NCBI GenBank assembly: GCA_017962235.1
Contig: JAGCVS010000004.1
Span: forward strand, 172,465 to 236,464
Direction: 5' to 3'
Length of the DNA stretch: 64,000 nucleotides
Origin: Bacteroidales bacterium
GTDB lineage: Bacteria; Bacteroidota; Bacteroidia; Bacteroidales; UBA932
Of the stretch, positions 32,560-40,400 are shown in pieces. Position 1 is the first letter of the stretch; each line of letters begins with the position of its first letter. The notes under the pieces were generated by a model. The model made no database searches, was not told the origin of the DNA, and was given only the letters and a program-made list of their open reading frames with translations. The position numbers were made by a program, and so were the translations under genes.

Positions 32560-34893
32560 CTAGTCGTTTTTGATATGTACGTCGCGCTGAGGGAAAGGTA
32601 TCTCGATACCCTCTGTTGCAAATGCCTTGTATATTATTTCACGGATTTCAGGGATAATTGCCAGGCGGTCGCTGGAGCGTACCCATACCTTGACCACCAG
32701 GTCCACGCTGCTGTCGCCAAAGTCGGCAATCTGCACGGCGGGCTCCTTATAAGAGAGCCTCTGCTGGAGCGGCTGCAGGGCGTTTACGATAACGTCGCGG
32801 GCCTTGTCCACATCGGTGCCGTAGCTGACGCCCACCGGGATCTTGGCCAGCTCCCAGTTGTGGCTCTTGGTGAGGTTCTTAAAGTTCTTGGAGAAGAGCT
32901 GACTGTTCAGGAACGACATCAGGCTGCCGTCCATGGTATCAATGGTGGTGGCGCGCATGCCCACCTCCACGATGCGACCGCGGACGCCGTCGCACTCTAT
33001 ATAATCGTTCAGATGGACGCGACCCATGAGCAGCGAGAGGCCGCAGAACAGGTCGTTGATGGTATCCTTTAGGGCGAAGCCGAAGCCGACTCCGAGGCCG
33101 CCCACAGCCGCCTCTATGGCTTTGCTCTCTATGCCGAACGCCTTGATGCACACAACGGCGTAGAGGAACCAGGCGAATATGCTGCCCAGAGTCACATAAA
33201 GAGGAATTGCGCCGGTGGTGTAATTCTCTTTGTATATCTCCTTGAGCGCTGTCTTAACCATGTAGATGGCCCACACGATTATGAATGCCAGGGCCACCAG
33301 CATGAACACGCCGGAGAAATTTATGGTAAGCTTTGTCTCGGGACCGGCGATGGCAGCCGCCAGGTTGTTATGCAGGATTCCCTCTGCCCAGGTGCGCATG
33401 CTGAACATCTTGGCCGCCCAGATAAAGCTGCCTGCAAACGAGAGGATGGAGAGCACCGGAAGGATAAGCTTCTCCATGGTGGGCTTGAGCCAGAGCTCGC
33501 GCGCCTTCTTGCCTGCCTTGCGGCGGTTGTCCATGTGCTTGATAAGATAATTCATGCAGGTGATGGCCTGCAGGCAGGTGAGCAGCACAATCCAGAATAT
33601 GATGAGCATCAGCGCCAGGAAGGTGTAGCCTATCCAGGAGAGCAGGCACATCAACCCGGTAAACACGCAGGTGAGCCACAGGGTTACGGCGGAGAAGCGC
33701 TCTTCAAAATGACGGTGACGCACCAGGCTGCAAAGCTGCCAGATGAACGATGCCAGCAGCAGCAACGGAATGGTGAGATTTATCACGTTGTTGCTAACAA
33801 GCATCAGACGCTCGCAGATGAACACGAAGGTGGTGATAAGTATGGGGAGGTAGCACCGCATGATGCTCTTTGCCTCATCTGGAGAGAAGCGCAGGGCGGC
33901 GCTTATTACAAACACCGCTATGATTACCAGACCATAGAGCAACAAATCCACAGAGGGGAGGATGTTGAAACCGCTCAGGAAAGTGTGGCATGCAAACAGT
34001 GAGATCAGCACGAACAAGGTGAGAGCGATGGCAGAGGCGATGAGGCCCTTCTTGAGGAGAATACCTTCACGGCGAAGTCGCTTGGGCAGCAGCACGGTTG
34101 TGAGCAGAATCGCCACAATTATGCTGAAGGCCAGGATTCCGCCAAGGGTCGCCATCATTATCAGATTCTCGCGAACTGCAGTCTTATTGGTGAACAGGCC
34201 TGAATTATCCTCTGCAAAATCGGCCTTGATCTTGCTGAAATAGGTACCGAGGTTGCCAAGTATGGTGAGATATGATTCGCCGCCCGACATGAACACGTTG
34301 TGGCGGATGCTCTCAAAGCGGTTGGCATTGTACTGCGCCATATCTTCCATACGGGTGGAGGCAGCTTCATACATGGAATCGTTGGCATAAATCTGCTTCT
34401 GCAGCTCGTCCAGACGCTCCTTGATTTCGCCGCAAATGGCCACGCACTGCACCCGGGCCTCCTCGCCCTTGGTGGTGAGGGAACGGGTATCTATGCGGCC
34501 CAACAATTCTTCCAGGCGGCCGTAGCGCTCTATCTCCGTATCAAAACTTGTTTTCCACTTCTCAAACGGATGCTGGTTCTTGCGGAAATCCTCCATCAGG
34601 TCTTCCAGGTTCTGACATGCCTGGGATAGGCCGAACAGACGGTTGCCCTGCTGTGTGTAAAGCACAATCGAATACTCCTGGCACTCGTGCATGCACTTGT
34701 TCATCTGCGACCAGTATTCAGCACGCTGGGCCTCGTAACGGGAGATGTTGTATTCGAGGTTGGCCTTGTATGCCTGCAGGTCGTCGTGGAGCTCCTTCAC
34801 TGTGAGGTCCATGTTCTTCTCCTTGACCACGGCCAGGGCGGTGGATTGTATCGCAAAAATCAGCAGTAAAGCCGCAAATATCTTTTTAATCAT
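32560..34893 (-). CDS. MscS-family mechanosensitive channel with periplasmic coiled-coil domain
   Basis: 777 residues from ATG 34893. Signal peptide MIKKIFAALLLIFAIQSTALA, then about 200 residues with charged, helical, coiled-coil character, then around ten hydrophobic segments. The MscS core is near 600-690: VGGLGVGFGFALKDTINDLFCG (pore helix and hinge), followed by LNDYIECDGVRGRIVEVGMRATTIDTMDGSLMSFLNSQ. It should release solutes on hypo-osmotic shock from the inner membrane. Larger than E. coli MscS (286 residues), similar in plan to MscK/YnaI-type members. The longer frame to 34953 was rejected because it lacks a signal peptide. Confidence 0.85.
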   Translation of the reverse strand: MIKKIFAALLLIFAIQSTALAVVKEKNMDLTVKELHDDLQAYKANLEYNISRYEAQRAEYWSQMNKCMHECQEYSIVLYTQQGNRLFGLSQACQNLEDLMEDFRKNQHPFEKWKTSFDTEIERYGRLEELLGRIDTRSLTTKGEEARVQCVAICGEIKERLDELQKQIYANDSMYEAASTRMEDMAQYNANRFESIRHNVFMSGGESYLTILGNLGTYFSKIKADFAEDNSGLFTNKTAVRENLIMMATLGGILAFSIIVAILLTTVLLPKRLRREGILLKKGLIASAIALTLFVLISLFACHTFLSGFNILPSVDLLLYGLVIIAVFVISAALRFSPDEAKSIMRCYLPILITTFVFICERLMLVSNNVINLTIPLLLLASFIWQLCSLVRHRHFEERFSAVTLWLTCVFTGLMCLLSWIGYTFLALMLIIFWIVLLTCLQAITCMNYLIKHMDNRRKAGKKARELWLKPTMEKLILPVLSILSFAGSFIWAAKMFSMRTWAEGILHNNLAAAIAGPETKLTINFSGVFMLVALAFIIVWAIYMVKTALKEIYKENYTTGAIPLYVTLGSIFAWFLYAVVCIKAFGIESKAIEAAVGGLGVGFGFALKDTINDLFCGLSLLMGRVHLNDYIECDGVRGRIVEVGMRATTIDTMDGSLMSFLNSQLFSKNFKNLTKSHNWELAKIPVGVSYGTDVDKARDVIVNALQPLQQRLSYKEPAVQIADFGDSSVDLVVKVWVRSSDRLAIIPEIREIIYKAFATEGIEIPFPQRDVHIKND

Positions 34894-34932
34894 AAGTGTG
34901 GTATGTAATGTCGCGAAGATAATAAAAATTGC

Positions 34933-34940
34933 TAATTTTG
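34933..34940 (+). promoter_or_regulatory. Predicted -7 box upstream of the GH3-like gene
   Basis: TAATTTTG is an exact TAnnTTTG box, 18 bases before the ATG at 34959. It lies in the 65-base divergent region shared with the MscS gene and excludes the longer start at 34929. Confidence 0.45.
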
Positions 34941-34958
34941 GGCGTAAAAGCATTTATT

Positions 34959-37331
34959 ATGAAGCTCCGTAGAATCCTGCCGCTGGCGGCGATAATCATA
35001 ATCACAACCGCGGCGTGCAACCGTGCCCCGCAACTGAATTCCGGCAACATAGACCAGATTCTGAAGGCGATGACGCTTGAAGAGAAGGCGGACCTGGTGG
35101 TGGGTCGCTACCATGAGACCGGTGCCGATTCCACCGCCGGCTGCATTATTGTAACCAGCGGAATCGAGCGTCTGGGCATCCCTTCCGTGACCATAGCCAC
35201 CAAGGATATCCTGAATGCAGATGATTCCGTACGCTTCCCATCATCGCTGATGATGGCATCCACATGGGACGGCGAGCTGATAGAGAAGGCGGCGCAGGCA
35301 ATCGGCCACCAGCAGATGGACCAGGGCGCCGACGTGCTTCTGGAGCCTTCGCTCAACATACTCCGCAACCCGCTGGGCGGAGAGCCGTGCGACAACTATT
35401 CAGAAGACCCGCTGGTATCGGGCCTGAGCGCAGCCGCCACCGTACGCGGTCTGGCAAAATCGGGCATCGGCAGTTCGCTCAAGAGCCTTGCGGCGGCCAA
35501 CCAGAGCACCAATGCCGATAAATACGACGCTTGCATCTCCCCGCGCACGCTGCGCGAGATATATCTGAAGGGATTCGAGATTGCCATGGGCGGCAGCCAT
35601 CCGCTGGCGGTGATGGTCTCCGATAACAAGATAAACGGCCGCTGGAACGCCACCAACGATGAGCTTCTCATAAAACTGCTCCGCGGCGAGTGGAAGTTTG
35701 AAGGCACCGTGATAGGCAGCCGCAGCAACCCGGAGCTGGCTCCTGAAAAGATTGCTGCCGGATGCGACCTGCTGCAGCCATCTGAAGAGGCTCAGCGCGA
35801 CTCTATAATCACCTTTGCCACAGACGGCCGTCTGAGCATGAGCGCTCTGGACAGCAGCGCCAAGAAGGTGCTCAAGATGATTGTATCCACCCCGGAGTTC
35901 AAGAAGGGGGAAAAGAGGGAAGAGGAGCATGAAGAGCCCGACCTTCGCGCAGAAGCGCGCAAGGCAGCGGCAGAGGGCATCATCCTTCTGGAAAACAGAT
36001 ACGAAGCTCTGCCGCTAGTGGACAGCCTGGCAGAATACGTTATGGTTTATGAGACTGCTTCTGACTCTTCTGCAGCCATCCTGCCGGAACTGGAGGCAGA
36101 ACTTACCGCAGCCGGATGCAACATCTGCCATGAGAGCGGTTCGGCCGATATGGCTCTGGTGGTGATTACCCGCCGCAGCGAAGAAGGCGACCGTGCCGCA
36201 GACGATTTCATGCTGAAAGATGAAGAGCGTCAGCTCATAGAGAAGACCTGCACCGAATTCCATGCGGAGGACAAATTCGTGGCGGTTCTGCTCAACATAG
36301 ATGCCGTGATTGAGACCGACTCCTGGAAAGAGCTTCCCGACGCCATTCTGCTGGCATTCGAGCCGGGCAGCGAAGGGGCCGGGGCATTCGCGGATGTGCT
36401 CTGCGGGAAAGTCAACCCCTCTGCTCACCTCACCGTCACCTTCCCCAAACAGATGGCTATGTACCCCTCCATGCGCAATTTCCCCGTAAAGGAGAGCAGC
36501 GCCAAGGCCTCCAGAAAGGGCAGGGGCAAGCAGAGTCCCGCCGGCTTCGGAATGCCGGGGATGCCTGGGATGAACGGGATGCCGGGCATGAGACCGCCGC
36601 AGATGAACGGCCCGCGCCAGATGCCGCGTGACACCACCGGCCGTGCCCGCCGCATGAGATCATACTTCATGCTGTCCGCAAAAGACTCCGCCGCCAGAGC
36701 GTCGATGGGCGTCCGCAATCAGGATTATTTCCTGTATCAGGAAGGTCTGTTTGTGGGTTACCGCTTCTTTACATCGTTCAATTCAGAGGTATCGTATCCG
36801 TTCGGTTACGGCCTGAGCTACACTCAGTTTGAATATGGCGAGCCGGAAGTGATAGTGCGCCGCAGCTCCATGAAGGTATACGTGGATGTCACAAATACAG
36901 GTAACTACCCCGGCCGCGAAGTGCTTCAGGTATACGCTGTATGCCCGGAGAGCTCTCTTGACAAGCCCATGCTTGGCCTCATCGATTTCATGAAAACCCC
37001 CGTGCTGGAGCCGGGTGAGAAATTTACCGCTATATTCACCATACCGTTCAGCGCACTGGCATCATATAACAGCGCTTCGTCCGCATGGATTGTGGATGCC
37101 GGCTCTTATATCCTCAAGATTGGGCCGTCTTGCACCGACATCCGCAGCGAGGCGGCTGCAGTGCTGGACAATTCGTTCTCCGTGCACACCGCAGACCTGC
37201 TGCAGATAAACCAGAGGATAGGGGAGATACACCTGCGCCGCAGCATCTTCCGCGAACGTACGGGCAATTCTCCATTCGCCCCTCAGGATACAGTGAAAGC
37301 CGCAACAGATACTCTGTCCAAACAGAACTAA
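34959..37331 (+). CDS. GH3-fold lipoprotein lacking catalytic residues (predicted pseudo-enzyme)
   Basis: 790 residues; lipobox TTAAC (Cys20). The architecture is that of GH3 beta-glucosidases: N-terminal barrel with NYSEDP and NKINGRWNATNDELLIKLLRGEW, a middle sandwich, and a fibronectin-III-like end preceded by YQEGLFVGYRFF and YPFGYGLSYTQF. The catalytic positions are altered: where GH3 enzymes have a V-S/T-D-W/H nucleophile motif this protein reads VIGSRSN (residues 251-257, Ser254 in place of Asp), and the KHF motif reads LKSLAA (Lys175-Ser176). A low-complexity segment at about 531-555 contains MPGMPGMNGMPGM. It is probably non-hydrolytic, perhaps a glycan-binding or structural surface protein. 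It ends just before the B12 riboswitch. Confidence 0.8.
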   Translation: MKLRRILPLAAIIIITTAACNRAPQLNSGNIDQILKAMTLEEKADLVVGRYHETGADSTAGCIIVTSGIERLGIPSVTIATKDILNADDSVRFPSSLMMASTWDGELIEKAAQAIGHQQMDQGADVLLEPSLNILRNPLGGEPCDNYSEDPLVSGLSAAATVRGLAKSGIGSSLKSLAAANQSTNADKYDACISPRTLREIYLKGFEIAMGGSHPLAVMVSDNKINGRWNATNDELLIKLLRGEWKFEGTVIGSRSNPELAPEKIAAGCDLLQPSEEAQRDSIITFATDGRLSMSALDSSAKKVLKMIVSTPEFKKGEKREEEHEEPDLRAEARKAAAEGIILLENRYEALPLVDSLAEYVMVYETASDSSAAILPELEAELTAAGCNICHESGSADMALVVITRRSEEGDRAADDFMLKDEERQLIEKTCTEFHAEDKFVAVLLNIDAVIETDSWKELPDAILLAFEPGSEGAGAFADVLCGKVNPSAHLTVTFPKQMAMYPSMRNFPVKESSAKASRKGRGKQSPAGFGMPGMPGMNGMPGMRPPQMNGPRQMPRDTTGRARRMRSYFMLSAKDSAARASMGVRNQDYFLYQEGLFVGYRFFTSFNSEVSYPFGYGLSYTQFEYGEPEVIVRRSSMKVYVDVTNTGNYPGREVLQVYAVCPESSLDKPMLGLIDFMKTPVLEPGEKFTAIFTIPFSALASYNSASSAWIVDAGSYILKIGPSCTDIRSEAAAVLDNSFSVHTADLLQINQRIGEIHLRRSIFRERTGNSPFAPQDTVKAATDTLSKQN

Positions 37332-37346
37332 TTTCAAAAAATTGAT

Positions 37347-37354
37347 TATTTTTG
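37347..37354 (+). promoter_or_regulatory. Predicted -7 box of the cobalamin locus
   Basis: TATTTTTG is an exact TAnnTTTG box located 8 bases before the first base of the riboswitch. No clear -33 element. Confidence 0.45.
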
Positions 37355-37362
37355 CACCGCAA

Positions 37363-37516
37363 TTGCAGACAAGGGAAGTCAGGTGAAAAACCTGCGCAGT
37401 ACACGCTGCTGTAAGTCCCGGCCCTCAAGGGTCCAATAATGCAAGGCATCTTATGCCACTGGCCGAAAAGCCGGGAAGGCGCCTTAGCATGGAACAAGCC
37501 AGAAGACCTCCTGCAT
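37363..37516 (+). promoter_or_regulatory. Cobalamin (B12) riboswitch
   Basis: The conserved aptamer elements are in order: closing stem TGCAG (37364-37368) with CTGCA (37511-37515), the GGGAAG/AGGTGAAAAACCTG core (37373-37394), GCCACTG (37455-37461), a GCCGGGAAGGC element, and the terminal GCCAGAAGACC (37498-37508). Adenosylcobalamin or related corrinoids bind such RNA and shut off uptake genes. A weak stem ATGTA/TACAT (37531-37548) with following T residues before the first ATG (37565) might be part of the expression platform. Confidence 0.95.
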
Positions 37517-37564
37517 TTGATTGTTTATTAATGTACGTGATTTTACATTTTTAAAAACATCTAT

Positions 37565-38407
37565 ATGAAAAAAACTATCTATTTTCTGTCATTTGCCGTA
37601 ATGGCATTTGCATCCATGACATCTTGTACCCCTGATTACAAGAAAGTTACACTTGATTTTGAAGGCGCATACTGGGACGCCCTCGTAGACAACCCGCAGT
37701 ACGGCGGTAAACTTATCTACGGTACCTACAACTCCCTGTTCTGGACCTGGTCCGGCGCAGAGGGCTACACCTGGGCAGACAATGCAACCATGCTGGAGTT
37801 CCCCGGCTTCCCCGATGTCTGGGGTTCCCGTTGCTACTCTTCAGGCGGCGAGGTAATATCCAACTATGTATCTGCAGATTTCAAGGGCAAGGACTATAAC
37901 AGCCAGCTGGAAGTTCCCGTGGCTCCAAAGAATGGTAAGAACTTTGTGGTTCACTACGGTGAGGCAGATCCCAGTGCAAAAGTAAAGGGCAGCGGCATTC
38001 CCGCATACTCCATGATACGCTTTGCTGACATGCTTCCCCGCACTGTGAAGAGCGTGGACATCTGCAACACCAACTACTTCCTGAACGCCTGCGTATACGG
38101 CAACGACATGTTCGGTCCCGTTAGCGGCAACACCGTGCTCTATGTAAAGGCATACGGTCTGGACGCAGCCGGCAACGTAATCGCCATCACCGATACCAAG
38201 CTCATCGATGCTGAAGACGTAAAGCAGTATCAGGACGGCAAGAAGAAAGCTGAGTGGACCAAGTGGAACCTGAGCGTACTGGGCAGTGTTAGCGCAATTG
38301 TATTCTCTGTATACGGCACTGCTGACTGCTACGGCGACTACGGCTTCAACGCCCCCGCATACTTTGCATACGACAACGTTGTGGTTGAAATGCCCAACGA
38401 GAAATAA
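37565..38407 (+). CDS. DUF4465-like lipoprotein of the B12 locus
   Basis: 280 residues with a lipoprotein signal (Cys21 in FASMTSC). The sequence starts VTLDFEGAYWDALVD and contains RCYSSGGEVISNY and a final AYFAYDNVVVEMP, a pattern I associate with DUF4465 family beta-sandwich proteins; that family call is from memory. It is the first gene after the cobalamin riboswitch, so it should be repressed by B12 and is likely a surface corrinoid-binding or accessory protein. No catalytic motif seen. Confidence 0.65.
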   Translation: MKKTIYFLSFAVMAFASMTSCTPDYKKVTLDFEGAYWDALVDNPQYGGKLIYGTYNSLFWTWSGAEGYTWADNATMLEFPGFPDVWGSRCYSSGGEVISNYVSADFKGKDYNSQLEVPVAPKNGKNFVVHYGEADPSAKVKGSGIPAYSMIRFADMLPRTVKSVDICNTNYFLNACVYGNDMFGPVSGNTVLYVKAYGLDAAGNVIAITDTKLIDAEDVKQYQDGKKKAEWTKWNLSVLGSVSAIVFSVYGTADCYGDYGFNAPAYFAYDNVVVEMPNEK

Positions 38408-38412
38408 TCTTG

Positions 38413-39327
38413 ATGCACAGACTTTGTAACATAGTATTGTTCCTTGCGGCGGCTCTCTGCTGCTCAGGCTGCAATTACCACAAGGTAATAGAAGAGCCGT
38501 CGCTGGGGGAATACTTCCGCGCCCCGTCTGCCACCAGCAACATTTATGCGGACAAAGTCTATGAATACACACCAGCTCCGGGACAATTTATAAACGACCC
38601 CGTGAGCAACCCCTACGGCACAAAGACTGAGGCGGCGGCCCTCGTATGGGCAAAGGAACGCCTGGACGAGGGTAAGTTTGTCTCCCTGGGCGGCTTTGGG
38701 GGATACATAGTTGTGGGATTCGACCACAGCATTGTAAACCTGGGCGGCTATACATTCGCCGTGTACGGCAACGCCCATAGCGGCGGCAGCGAACCAGGCA
38801 TAGTGTGGGTGGCGCAGGACGCCAACGGCAACGGTTTGCCCGACGACATCTGGTATGAACTTCGCGGGAGCGATTCTTCAGACGACAATACCCTGCGCAA
38901 CTACAGCGTGACCTACTACCGCCCTGCAGGCAAAGGAGAGGCGGTCCGCTGGAGTGACAGCGAAGGGGAGGAGGGTACCATTGACTACCTGGCAGCCTAC
39001 CACACCCAGGACAGCTATTACCCAGACTGGATAACGACATCCAGCTACACCCTTACCGGCACACGCCTGAAGGCCCACAATTACGACCAGTCCGGCGACG
39101 GCAGCTACTGGGTCAATCCCGACTACAACTGGGGTTATGCCGATAATTTTGGCGGCAGCAACTTCCGCATAGACGATGCGATGGATGCGGAGGGAAAGCC
39201 CGCCGGACTCAAATACATCGATTTTATCAAAGTCCAGACCGCCGTGAACGCCAAGAGCGGCTGGCTGGGAGAGCTCTCTACAGAAGTCACCGGCTTTGAA
39301 GACCTCTCCATCAACGTCAAACCCTGA
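38413..39327 (+). CDS. Surface-type lipoprotein of the B12 locus (uncharacterised)
   Basis: 304 residues from ATG 38413, lipobox-like CCSGC (Cys20). The conserved-looking core KFVSLGGFGGYIVVGFDHSI, NGNGLPDDIWYELRGSD and NYSVTYYRPAG recalls a group of Bacteroidetes cell-surface proteins sometimes carrying PKD domains. It contains an Asp/Asn-rich segment DANGNGLPDD reminiscent of a calcium-binding loop. It lies 5 bases after the DUF4465-like gene and overlaps btuG as TGATG, so it belongs to the riboswitch operon. Function not known; participation in corrinoid capture is inferred. Confidence 0.65.
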   Translation: MHRLCNIVLFLAAALCCSGCNYHKVIEEPSLGEYFRAPSATSNIYADKVYEYTPAPGQFINDPVSNPYGTKTEAAALVWAKERLDEGKFVSLGGFGGYIVVGFDHSIVNLGGYTFAVYGNAHSGGSEPGIVWVAQDANGNGLPDDIWYELRGSDSSDDNTLRNYSVTYYRPAGKGEAVRWSDSEGEEGTIDYLAAYHTQDSYYPDWITTSSYTLTGTRLKAHNYDQSGDGSYWVNPDYNWGYADNFGGSNFRIDDAMDAEGKPAGLKYIDFIKVQTAVNAKSGWLGELSTEVTGFEDLSINVKP

Positions 39328-40400
39328 TGTCTCTTTTCAGGCGCATCCTCCCGCTAATCACACTTTTCTGCGCAGTATCCTGCATGGAATACGGTCCGGC
39401 GCAGGAAGAGACCTTTGCCACAGACCTTTCGCACCGCGGACTGTTTATCATTTGCGAAGGGAACTACATGTACGGCAACGCCTCGCTTTCTTACTACGAC
39501 CCTGAAACAAAAGAGATACAGAACGAGATATTCGCCCGCAGCAACGCCTTCCCCATTGGGGACGTGGCGCAGTCCATGACCATTAACAATGGCCTCTGCT
39601 GGACGGTTGTAAACAATTCAGGAGTCATATTCGCACTTGACCCCGTTACTTTCAAAGAGAAGCGGCGCATCACCGGCTTCACCAGTCCGCGATACATACA
39701 CTTTACAGGGTCAGGAAAAGCCTATGTGACCCAGATCTGGGACCCGCGCATATACATCGTGGACCCGGATAAATGCACCGTCACCGGATACATAGAGACC
39801 GGCATGGACTTCGAGACCGGCTCCACCGAGATGATGGTAGAAAAAGACGGCTATGTCTATGTAAACTGCTGGTCGTATCAGAACCGCATCCTGAAGATAG
39901 ACACCGCGACAGACAGAATAATCAATGAACTGGTTGTCGGCATCCAGCCTTCTGCAATTATTAAAGACGGATATGGTAAGCTCTGGGCAATCACCGACGG
40001 CGGTTATGAGGGAAGCCCTTACGGACATGAGAGGGCTACGCTGGTGAAGATAGATGCCGACAACTTTGTCATTGAGAAGACATTCACTTTTGATTATGGA
40101 AGCACCCCCCGCGGCCTCACCGCAAGCGGCGACGGGAAGACCATTTATTGGATAAACGACGGCGTGTATTCGATGGACGCTGCGAGCGAAACGCTGCCCG
40201 CCGAACCGATAATAGAGCCTCTGGGCACCATCTTCTACGCCCTAATCGTTGACCCCACAAACGGCGACATATATGTGAGCGACGCGGTGGATTACACCAG
40301 CAACGGTGTGATGCGCCGATACAGCGCCGCCGGCAATCTTATTGACACCTTCCGGGTCGGAATCAACCCGGGTAACTTCTGTTGGAGGGAGGCGCAATGA
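39327..40400 (+). CDS. btuG: BtuG-like surface vitamin B12-binding lipoprotein (beta-propeller)
   Basis: 357 residues. Lipoprotein signal ends at CAVSC (Cys19). The body is a YncE-like seven-bladed propeller, with blades such as GLFIICEGNYMYGNASLSYY, RYIHFTGSGKAYVTQIWD, NRILKIDTATDRIINELVVG and GKTIYWINDGVYSMDAA. This matches the BtuG family, which binds cobalamin with very high affinity and sits on BtuB at the outer surface of gut Bacteroidetes. Position directly before btuB, with an ATGA overlap, supports the role. Confidence 0.8.
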   Translation: MSLFRRILPLITLFCAVSCMEYGPAQEETFATDLSHRGLFIICEGNYMYGNASLSYYDPETKEIQNEIFARSNAFPIGDVAQSMTINNGLCWTVVNNSGVIFALDPVTFKEKRRITGFTSPRYIHFTGSGKAYVTQIWDPRIYIVDPDKCTVTGYIETGMDFETGSTEMMVEKDGYVYVNCWSYQNRILKIDTATDRIINELVVGIQPSAIIKDGYGKLWAITDGGYEGSPYGHERATLVKIDADNFVIEKTFTFDYGSTPRGLTASGDGKTIYWINDGVYSMDAASETLPAEPIIEPLGTIFYALIVDPTNGDIYVSDAVDYTSNGVMRRYSAAGNLIDTFRVGINPGNFCWREAQ

